From NCBI GenBank assembly GCA_049522565.1, contig JBEKNT010000318.1, positions 1 through 8,138 on the forward strand: a stretch of DNA of 8,138 bases. The letters run 5' to 3'. The DNA comes from JASHVB01 sp049522565 (GTDB taxonomy: Bacteria > Pseudomonadota > Alphaproteobacteria > Acetobacterales > Acetobacteraceae). The notes beneath the pieces were generated by a model. The model was not told the origin of the DNA. It did no database searches and was given only the letters and a program-made list of their open reading frames with translations. Each line of letters starts with the position of its first letter. The stretch's first letter is position 1. This document shows positions 1 through 5,175 of the stretch, in pieces. The position numbers and the translations under genes were made by a program.

Positions 1-127
1 TCTCCTCCCGCGCGACGCGGCGGAAGCCGAAATCGGCGGTGTCGTGCGCTGGGGGGATGGCCGCGGGATTAGCCGTGGGAAGCGGCGTGGGGGTGATCAT
101 GGGACCGGGCACAGGATTGTCGCTCAT
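1..127 (-). CDS. ubiE: UbiE N-terminus (demethylmenaquinone/ubiquinone C-methyltransferase), partial
   Basis: Reading the minus strand from the ATG at 127-125 gives 42 codons open to the window edge, so only the N-terminus is visible. The last residues, DTADFGFRRVAREE (29-42), match the start of the conserved UbiE/COQ5 core, which begins with a T-x-FGF-x-x-V-x-x-EE segment. The family is an SAM-dependent C-methyltransferase of ubiquinone and menaquinone synthesis. The SAM-binding motifs lie outside the window. The first 28 residues are a Pro/Thr/Ala-rich extension of no recognised function; translation might instead start at Met10. The gene is divergent from mutM with 29 bp between start codons, an arrangement common in alphaproteobacteria, where ubiB usually follows ubiE. 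The assignment rests on one short motif plus this context. Confidence 0.85.
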   Translation of the reverse strand, partial: MSDNPVPGPMITPTPLPTANPAAIPPAHDTADFGFRRVAREE

Positions 128-156
128 CGCCACCCTGTATAGCGTGCCACCCGCCC

Positions 157-996
157 ATGCCGGAACTCCCCGAAGTCGAGACCGTGATGCGAGGCCTCCA
201 GTCCCGGCTGGAGGGCCGCCGCATCGTGTCCGCCGTGGCGCACCGCGCGGACCTGCGCTGGAAGCTGCCGCCCGGCCTGGCGCAGCGGCTGACCGGCGCC
301 CGCGTCATCGGTTTCCGCCGGCGCGGCAAATACATCCTGATGCGCCTGGACGGCGGCGATTCGGTGCTGCTGCATCTCGGCATGTCGGGCCGCATGGTGC
401 TGACCCCGCTGCGGCCGAACCAGCCGACGCTGCACGAGCACCTGGTGCTGGAGACGGATGACGGCTGGCGCCTCGGCTTCGTCGATCCGCGCCGCTTCGG
501 CTCGGTGGACCTGGTGCCGACCGCGCTCGAGGAGCGCCACCGGCTGCTGGCCGAACTCGGGCCGGAGCCGCTGGAGACGGGGTTCACGCCGGCGAGCCTC
601 TCCGCCTCGCTCGCCGGCAAGCGCACGCCGATCAAGGCGGCGTTGCTGGACCAGAAAGTCGTTGCCGGCCTGGGCAACATCTACGTCTGCGAGGCGCTGT
701 TCCGCGCCCGGCTGTCGCCGCTGCGCTCGGCCCACACGGTGCCCGGGACCCGCGCGGCGCGGCTGGTGCCGGCGATCCAGGACACGCTGCGCGAGGCGAT
801 TGCCGCCGGCGGGTCGTCGCTGCGCGACTATGTGCAGCCGGATGGGGAGCTGGGATATTTCCAGCACGCCTGGAAGGTCTATGGCCGCGAGGGCGAACCC
901 TGCGAGCGTTGCCCCGGCAAGCCGGCCTGTCCCGGCGTGCGGCGGATTACCCAGTCGGGGCGCAGCACGTTCCATTGCCCGCGGAACCAGCGGTGA
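157..996 (+). CDS. mutM: Formamidopyrimidine-DNA glycosylase (Fpg/MutM)
   Basis: Bifunctional base-excision repair enzyme that removes 8-oxoguanine and formamidopyrimidines and cleaves the abasic site. The 279-residue length is normal for the family. The start is fixed by the MPELPEVET N-terminus: after Met removal Pro2 is the Schiff-base nucleophile and Glu3 the acid. Other family landmarks are Lys58 in RGKYIL, LGMSGRM (74-80), the helix-two-turn-helix region around 130-180 ending in GLGNIYV (171-177, DNA-binding Asn174), and GRSTF (268-272) with Arg269 in the C-terminal zinc finger. The finger is atypical. Its cysteines are C249, C252, C258 and C274, and the protein ends CPRNQR where the family usually has CPxCQ, so the usual last cysteine is Asn277. 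No clear Shine-Dalgarno precedes the ATG. The gene is divergent from ubiE, and no convincing terminator follows it. Confidence 0.96.
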   Translation: MPELPEVETVMRGLQSRLEGRRIVSAVAHRADLRWKLPPGLAQRLTGARVIGFRRRGKYILMRLDGGDSVLLHLGMSGRMVLTPLRPNQPTLHEHLVLETDDGWRLGFVDPRRFGSVDLVPTALEERHRLLAELGPEPLETGFTPASLSASLAGKRTPIKAALLDQKVVAGLGNIYVCEALFRARLSPLRSAHTVPGTRAARLVPAIQDTLREAIAAGGSSLRDYVQPDGELGYFQHAWKVYGREGEPCERCPGKPACPGVRRITQSGRSTFHCPRNQR

Positions 997-1102
997 TCCG
1001 CTGCCAGGGTTGCCCTCTGCCGCCGCCAGGAGGGGCCGTCGCTTGCCGCCACGGCGAACGCCTGGATGCCTGGCAAAGCCAGACGTAACGCCCTCGCGGA
1101 CG

Positions 1103-1237
1103 AACTGGTTAATGCACTCGGTTATGGACTAACTGGTTGGTGCACGCGGCTGCCGCCCCGGGGTCGCCGGTGTGCGGGGTTCGCGGATTAACTGGTTCGT
1201 GCGTCCGGATGTGGATTAACTGGTTAGTGCACGCCGG
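1103..1237. repeat. Four-copy AACTGGTT repeat cluster upstream of the dehydrogenase
   Basis: Four direct copies start at 1103, 1131, 1190 and 1218, with consensus AACTGGTTNRTGCACNCGG. The AACTGGTT and TGC cores are invariant; copy 3 has GT for AC and copy 4 carries one extra C before CGG. Copies 2-4 are preceded by T, and copies 3 and 4 by GGAT. Spacing is 28 bp within each pair (1-2 and 3-4), and the pairs are offset by exactly 87 bp, suggesting a duplicated pair. In copy 4 the core reads TAAC-TG-GTTA, a hyphenated palindrome of the kind bound by dimeric repressors. The cluster ends about 50 bp before the dehydrogenase start. It may be an operator array or an extragenic repeat family; the sequence alone does not decide. 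Confidence 0.8.
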
Positions 1238-1260
1238 ATGAAGCGTCACACCCATCCGGC
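1233..1260. promoter_or_regulatory. 8-bp inverted repeat in the dehydrogenase leader
   Basis: GCCGGATG (1233-1240) and CATCCGGC (1253-1260) are perfect inverted arms around a 12-base loop. They overlap the end of the last AACTGGTT repeat and end 27 bp before the dehydrogenase ATG. CCGGATG also occurs as a direct repeat at 1205-1211. No T-run follows, so it does not look like an intrinsic terminator. An operator or a leader-RNA hairpin is possible but unproven. Confidence 0.35.
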
Positions 1261-1287
1261 CACAGCAGCATCGGAGCGCTTGGCGGC

Positions 1288-2604
1288 ATGCAGATCGCAA
1301 TCCTGGGCCTCGGGACTGTTGGCACCGTGATGTGCGGCTGCCTTGCATCGATGGGCCACCATGTTTTCGCGGTCGATCCGGACCCACACAAAGTCGACCT
1401 GGTCAATCGCGGCCTGCCCCCCGTGCTGGAGCCGGAGCTGGAAAAACTGATCGCCGATGCGCGGACGCGTTGCCGGCTGCAAGCCGCAGAGGACACGCGC
1501 GCCGCGATTGCCGGCACGGCGATTTCCTTCGTCTGCGTCGGCACACCCAGGTCGGAACTTGGCAGTGCCAGCCTGACCCAGATCGAACAGGCCATCGGCG
1601 CGATCGGCGACGCGCTGCGCGGGACCGAGCGCGACCACACGATTGTCATGTGCTCGACGGTGCCGCCCGGGACCGCCGAACGTCTCTGTATTCCATTGCT
1701 CGAGACACGATCCGCCCGACGCCACGGCCAGGGCCTGCACTACATCGCCAGCCCCGCATTCCTGCGCGAGGGCTCCGCGGTGCGCGATTTCCTGTCGCCG
1801 CCGATGATCCTGGCCGGCGTCGCCGACGCGAGCGATGCCGCGGCGTTGCGCGCGGCGTATCATGGCATCGACGCGCCGTTCCGGATTGCGCCGTATCGCA
1901 CCGTCGAAAGCGTCAAGCTGCTGTCCAACGTCTATCACGCACTCAAGGTAGCCTTCGCCAACGAGGCTGCGGCGGTGTTGGCCGCGCACGACGTCGATGC
2001 ACGCGATGCCTTCTCGCTTTTCTGCGCCGACGACGTGCTGAATATTTCTGCGGCCTATCTGCGGCCCGGCTTCGCATTCGGCGGCGGCTGCCTGACGAAG
2101 GATTTGTCCGGCTTTCTTGCCATCGCCAAGGCGGCGTCGGTGCCGACGCCGCTGCTGGCGCAGGTGGACGTCAGCAATCAGGCGACCATCGACCGGGCGG
2201 TTCGCCTTGTCATGGCGCGCGGCCGGCAGCGCGTGGCATTGCTCGGTCTCACGTTCAAGCCCGACATCGGCGATCTGCGCGGCTCGCCCTATGTGGAATT
2301 GGCCCGCCGGCTGATCGCTGCCGGCATCAAGCTGCGCATCTTCGATGCGGCTCTGGTGCCGGGTCGGGCGCCGGGCGGTGGTCCGGCCACCGGCATCGAA
2401 CGCGAGGCACCGGACCTTGCCGGCATGCTGGTCCATTCCGCACGGGAAGCGCTGGCCGGCAGCGAATTGGTGGTATTATCCCACCGTGGCGCGGCGCCGC
2501 TCGACACGCTGCGCGAATTGCTCACCGGCCAGGAGGTCATCGACCTTGACGGAAATTCCGGACTTCGCGCGCATTGCCGCGGTTCCTATCGCGCCTTTAT
2601 CTGA
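1288..2604 (+). CDS. UDP-glucose/GDP-mannose 6-dehydrogenase family protein (AlgD-like)
   Basis: The family performs the NAD-dependent four-electron oxidation of a nucleotide sugar (UDP-glucose or GDP-mannose) to its uronate, a precursor for capsule, exopolysaccharide or LPS sugars, in the cytosol. The 438 residues match AlgD/Ugd length. Visible landmarks: Rossmann GLGTVG (7-12), CVGTP (83-87), STVPPGT (123-129), Lys210 and Asn214, NVYHALKVAFANE (214-226), FAFGGGCLTKD (262-272) with catalytic Cys268 and Asp272, and the C-terminal FKPDIGDLRGSP (323-334). The linker resembles AlgD (NVWHAAKVTFANE) more than classical Ugd, but substrate cannot be read from this. Position 157, a catalytic Glu in the usual PEFLRE motif, is Ala (SPAFLREG, 155-162); Glu161 remains. 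A GGAG lies 11 bases before the ATG. The glycosyltransferase gene follows after 26 bp, probably in one transcript. GC is visibly lower than in mutM. Confidence 0.92.
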   Translation: MQIAILGLGTVGTVMCGCLASMGHHVFAVDPDPHKVDLVNRGLPPVLEPELEKLIADARTRCRLQAAEDTRAAIAGTAISFVCVGTPRSELGSASLTQIEQAIGAIGDALRGTERDHTIVMCSTVPPGTAERLCIPLLETRSARRHGQGLHYIASPAFLREGSAVRDFLSPPMILAGVADASDAAALRAAYHGIDAPFRIAPYRTVESVKLLSNVYHALKVAFANEAAAVLAAHDVDARDAFSLFCADDVLNISAAYLRPGFAFGGGCLTKDLSGFLAIAKAASVPTPLLAQVDVSNQATIDRAVRLVMARGRQRVALLGLTFKPDIGDLRGSPYVELARRLIAAGIKLRIFDAALVPGRAPGGGPATGIEREAPDLAGMLVHSAREALAGSELVVLSHRGAAPLDTLRELLTGQEVIDLDGNSGLRAHCRGSYRAFI

Positions 2605-2630
2605 TTGCGCGAAACGTTGAGGCCACCTCG

Positions 2631-3494
2631 ATGACGGATGACGCGTCAGCGGACCCGCGCACCCTGGTGGTGCAGTCGTTCAGGCGCACCGACGTTCCGG
2701 ACTGGATCGAACGCTGCCTGGACAGTGTCCGTCGATGGACGCAGTCGCGCGGGTTCGATTATGCGTTCTATGGCGACGAATTCTATGACCTTTGCGGTTC
2801 CGACTATCTGGCGCGGGTCGGCGGCAACCCGCGTTCGATCACCAACCTCGCGCGCCTCGAAATAACCCGCATCAAGCTGGCCGAGGGCTATGACCAGGTG
2901 ATCTGGTTCGATGCCGACGTGTTCGTGTTCGATCCGGATCGACTCGTCGTGCGAACCGACGCCGGTTATGCGTTCAGCCGCGAGGCGTGGGTCACCAAGG
3001 GGGCCGACGGCAGGGCCCATCTCGCCTATACCTCACTGCACAACGCGGCCTTCATCTTCACCCGGCGCCAGACCGATCTGGAGCTGTTCATCCGCATCAT
3101 CCGGCATATCGTGCTGACGCGGAGCATCAGTTCGAACTACCAGGTCGGCGTACGCCTGATCAGCGGGTTGGCGTATTCGCTGGATATACCCGTCATCACC
3201 TGCGTCGGGATGTTCAGCCCGGAAGTGATCGACGCCATCGCCGACGGTCGCCGGCGCTACAAGCGCGCCGTCGCGCTGTTTCATGGCCACAAGATGCAGG
3301 CTGCGAATTTGGGTTGGTCGCAGGCGGAGCATTTCACCGAGGCCAGGATGATGACCGCAATGGACCGGCTGGAATCGACCGCCGGCGCGGTCCTCAATGG
3401 CTATTTGGACGATGCCGCCGGACCTGCGCGGTTTGCGGGAGGACCGCTGCCGCTGATGCGAAGGCTGCTGTCATGGCGAGACACACGCTGGTAA
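2631..3494 (+). CDS. Putative GT-A-fold glycosyltransferase
   Basis: A 287-residue protein I cannot place in a named subfamily. It looks like a soluble GT-A-type sugar transferase: an initial beta strand TLVVQSF (11-17), LARLEITRIKLAEGYDQVIWFDAD (73-96) leading to a DxD motif DAD (94-96) for metal and nucleotide-sugar binding, LHNAAFIFTR (137-146), and a late HGHK (218-221) like the C-terminal H-x-G-x-x-K metal/phosphate site of GT8 enzymes. There is no signal peptide or membrane segment. The ATG at 2631 is chosen because GAGG lies 8 bases upstream; the frame is open back to a TTG at 2574, which would overlap the dehydrogenase and lacks a good ribosome site. Its place 26 bp after the dehydrogenase suggests the two cooperate, perhaps with this enzyme using or acting next to the uronate. 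Acceptor and donor are unknown. Confidence 0.72.
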   Translation: MTDDASADPRTLVVQSFRRTDVPDWIERCLDSVRRWTQSRGFDYAFYGDEFYDLCGSDYLARVGGNPRSITNLARLEITRIKLAEGYDQVIWFDADVFVFDPDRLVVRTDAGYAFSREAWVTKGADGRAHLAYTSLHNAAFIFTRRQTDLELFIRIIRHIVLTRSISSNYQVGVRLISGLAYSLDIPVITCVGMFSPEVIDAIADGRRRYKRAVALFHGHKMQAANLGWSQAEHFTEARMMTAMDRLESTAGAVLNGYLDDAAGPARFAGGPLPLMRRLLSWRDTRW

Positions 3495-3840
3495 CAGTGG
3501 CTGCGATCATACCGTACCCGTTGCCGTCGCCCCCCTTCGAGGTCCTTGTGGCAAGCCGGACACGTTGCATTGCATTTCCAATGGCAGTCCGCCGCGGCCG
3601 CCGGATGGGCCGCACCATGTTATACCGTCGCAAAAACAAAGTAGCCTCGCAAGCATGCAGACGCGCCGCTGCCGTGCAGCCCGGAGGGCGACGCTTATCA
3701 ACCATGATGTGACAGGATCAGCCAGCCATCTCCCGCGCGTGATCGCGCGACCGCTACTTGCCGTCTGGTGACATGCATGTCGGGTCTGCGCCAATATGGG
3801 GTACTGGTTGCCACCGCAGCCGAAGATCCAGGAGTCGATC
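3495..3840. other. 346-bp stretch without a convincing gene
   Basis: The open frames crossing here on both strands run through neighbouring genes in other frames and resemble no protein I know. The stretch holds short inverted repeats: GCGGCC arms at 3594-3599 and 3608-3613, CATTG/CAATG around 3570, and CGCGCG arms at 3734-3739 and 3744-3749. None is followed by a T-run, so no terminator can be claimed for the dehydrogenase/glycosyltransferase pair. A less GC-rich patch (about 3615-3650) could hold a promoter, but I see no well-spaced -35/-10 pair. A degraded gene remnant cannot be excluded. Confidence 0.5.
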
Positions 3841-4053
3841 ATGAGCGACACGGACGGCATCGATATCGAGGACCTGATCGCCGCGGCGCAGATCTCCGGT
3901 GCGGGCGACCCCGAGCAGGAGATCGCGGCATTGCAGGATTTGTTGCGTTTGGCGTGGGGACTGATGACGGAGCGGCAGCAGGCCGACATGGTGGAAAGCG
4001 AGGAAGCCCAGGCGGTGTTGGAGGCCGAGGAGGACGAACCCGGCACCGAGTGA
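3841..4053 (+). CDS. Small, highly acidic hypothetical protein (70 aa)
   Basis: I do not recognise a family. The 70 residues carry 20 Asp/Glu and only two Arg, with no Lys and no Cys, giving a very low predicted pI. The N-terminus (MSDTDGIDIEDLIAAAQ) and the middle (EQEIAALQDLLRLAWGLM, 25-42) look like amphipathic helices, followed by an acidic helix and a disordered acidic tail. There is no signal or membrane segment. The ATG at 3841 is preferred because GGAG sits 6 bases before it; the in-frame ATG at 3796 has no ribosome site and would add an unremarkable 15 residues. That Shine-Dalgarno and the sensible helical pattern argue for a real gene despite its size. It stands alone, on the hydratase strand but 169 bp before it. 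Acidic small proteins can be partners, chaperones or DNA mimics; no choice can be made here. Confidence 0.68.
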   Translation: MSDTDGIDIEDLIAAAQISGAGDPEQEIAALQDLLRLAWGLMTERQQADMVESEEAQAVLEAEEDEPGTE

Positions 4054-4182
4054 CGCCCCGACCGTCATGCGATCCAGCCAGTCGGCTCGCGTTTGCCGAG
4101 GCTCAGCGAACCGCCGTCCGAGTACTGCACCCGTCGCTGCCAGGTGGCCGCAGCCGCCATAGCCCCCTGCCCGTCCCTGCGC

Positions 4183-4188
4183 CATAAT
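4183..4188 (+). promoter_or_regulatory. Possible -10 element before the enoyl-CoA hydratase
   Basis: CATAAT differs from TATAAT by one base and is the only AT-rich hexamer in the very GC-rich 169-bp gap between the small acidic gene and the hydratase. It would place transcription start near 4195, giving a leader of roughly 28 bases. No recognisable -35 hexamer lies 16-18 bp upstream, so this is a weak call. Confidence 0.22.
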
Positions 4189-4222
4189 GCGGCCTCCAGC
4201 CTCGCCCCACCGGAGGACGCTC

Positions 4223-5002
4223 ATGCCCGACCACCAGAACATCCTCGTCGAAACCCATGGCCGGGTCGGGCTGATCCGCCTCAACCGGCCGCAGGCGCTG
4301 AACGCGCTGTGCGACGCGCTGATGCGGGAACTCGGCGACCAGCTCCTGGCCTGGGACGCCGACAAGGCGATCGGCGCGATCGTGCTCACCGGCAACGAGA
4401 AGGCCTTCGCGGCCGGCGCCGACATCAAGGAGATGCGCGAGCGCACCCACCCCGAGGCGCTGCTGGAAGACTTCATCGGCGCCCACTGGGAGACCGTCCT
4501 GCGGGTGAAAAAGCCGGTGGTCGCCGCGGTCGCCGGGTTCGCGCTGGGCGGCGGCTGCGAGCTGGCGATGATGTGCGACATCATCCTGGCCGCCGACACG
4601 GCGAAATTCGGCCAACCGGAGATCAACCTGGGCGTGCTGCCCGGTGCCGGCGGCACCCAGCGGCTGACCCGGGCGGTCGGAAAATCCAAGGCGATGGACA
4701 TGATCCTGACCGCCAGGATGATGGACGCCGCGGAGGCCGAGCGCGCCAACCTGGTGTCCCGCGTTTTCCCGGCCGACCAACTCCTTCCCGAGGCGCTGAA
4801 GATCGCCGAGCGACTCGCCTCGTTGTCACCGGTCGCGGTGGCGCTCGCCAAGCAGGCGGTCAACCGTGCCTTCGAGTCGACCCTGATCGAGGGTGTGCGC
4901 CATGAGCGGGCATTGTTCCTGTCGCTGTTCGGCACGCCGGACCAGAAGGAGGGCATGGCCGCGTTCGTGGAAAAGCGGAAGCCGGCGTTTCGCCTGGGCT
5001 GA
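4223..5002 (+). CDS. Enoyl-CoA hydratase/isomerase family protein (crotonase)
   Basis: Typical short-chain enoyl-CoA hydratase (often named echA or paaF), adding water to trans-2-enoyl-CoA in beta-oxidation or related acyl-CoA degradation in the cytosol. The 259-residue length is standard. Visible motifs: LNRPQALNAL (20-29), oxyanion-hole segment AFAAGADIKEM (61-71), GFALGGGCELAMMCD (105-119) with the second oxyanion glycine and catalytic Glu113, and FGQPEINLGVLPGAGGTQRL (129-148) with catalytic Glu133. Both glutamates are present, which favours a true hydratase over an isomerase. The start at 4223 follows GGAGG with 6 bases between; an upstream in-frame ATG at 4187 lacks such a site. In many alphaproteobacteria this gene directly follows mutM and precedes rpsT and dnaA; here neither link holds within the window. 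Confidence 0.95.
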   Translation: MPDHQNILVETHGRVGLIRLNRPQALNALCDALMRELGDQLLAWDADKAIGAIVLTGNEKAFAAGADIKEMRERTHPEALLEDFIGAHWETVLRVKKPVVAAVAGFALGGGCELAMMCDIILAADTAKFGQPEINLGVLPGAGGTQRLTRAVGKSKAMDMILTARMMDAAEAERANLVSRVFPADQLLPEALKIAERLASLSPVAVALAKQAVNRAFESTLIEGVRHERALFLSLFGTPDQKEGMAAFVEKRKPAFRLG

Positions 5003-5037
5003 AACGCGCCGACGGCGTCTGCGCGACCGACCGCTAC

Positions 5038-5076
5038 ACAAGTCGGTGACTTGTTGGGGCAAGCCGGCGACAAGTC
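5038..5076. promoter_or_regulatory. Three-arm ACAAGTC inverted/direct repeat after the hydratase
   Basis: ACAAGTC (5038-5044) and GACTTGT (5048-5054) form a perfect 7-bp stem with a 3-base loop, 35 bp after the hydratase stop. A second ACAAGTC follows at 5070-5076, so the central GACTTGT could pair with either copy in RNA, giving two mutually exclusive hairpins. The bases after the first hairpin are TTGGGG, not a U-run, so a standard intrinsic terminator is not supported. It could be a terminator variant, an mRNA-end stabiliser, or a protein-binding palindrome. Confidence 0.45.
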
Positions 5077-5122
5077 CTTATTCGGCCACCGCCGCAGCGC
5101 CACTCAGCAAAAAACGATCAAT

Positions 5123-5141
5123 AGTGGTGAGGGAGACCACT
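5123..5141. other. Short stem-loop in the EAL gene leader
   Basis: AGTGGT (5123-5128) and ACCACT (5136-5141) are perfect 6-bp inverted arms around a 7-base purine loop, 34 bp before the ATG of the EAL gene. The A-rich stretch CAAAAAACGATCAATA lies just upstream and is unusual in this GC-rich DNA. This may be part of the promoter/leader of the EAL-glycosyltransferase unit, but no clear -35/-10 pair is seen. Confidence 0.3.
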
Positions 5142-5175
5142 CGCCGCCGTGCCGGGGATGCGGTAGGTCCAAGGC

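Noticed and set aside
117..143. TTGTCG and TATAGC as a mutM promoter
   Set aside because: The spacer is only 15 bp and both hexamers are weak; in a 29-bp divergent gap this cannot be told from chance.
124..975. Long minus-strand open frame opposite mutM
   Set aside because: It mirrors mutM in very GC-rich DNA; the translation is Arg/Ala/Gln-rich without recognisable motifs, while the plus strand encodes a clear MutM.
1070..1082. CTGGC-AAA-GCCAG stem as a mutM terminator
   Set aside because: The stem is only 5 bp and no T-run follows.
1210..1218. DnaA-box-like TGTGGATTA within the repeat cluster, suggesting an origin
   Set aside because: One mismatch to TGTGGATAA, a single occurrence, no AT-rich unwinding region, and no dnaA, parAB or gid genes in the window.
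1103..1245. Possible CRISPR array
   Set aside because: The 28-bp period fits repeat lengths, but the conserved core is only about 15-19 bp, there are no unique spacers of regular size, and no cas gene is present.
1109..1387. Minus-strand 92-codon frame through the repeat cluster as a repeat protein
   Set aside because: The repeated peptide (CTNQL) arises from the DNA repeat; the 28-bp spacing is not a multiple of three, so the periodicity is not coding.
1246..2436. 396-codon minus-strand open frame opposite the dehydrogenase
   Set aside because: Composition is typical of an antisense shadow (Arg, Gln, His, Ala), no family motif is seen, and the plus strand has the full dehydrogenase motif set.
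3734..3749. CGCGCG-TGAT-CGCGCG stem-loop as a terminator for the polysaccharide pair
   Set aside because: It lies 240 bp after the glycosyltransferase stop, has low-complexity arms and no T-run.
3754..5103. 449-codon minus-strand open frame opposite the small gene and the hydratase
   Set aside because: Ser/Arg/Ala-rich shadow with no motif; the hydratase on the plus strand has both catalytic glutamates and a strong Shine-Dalgarno.
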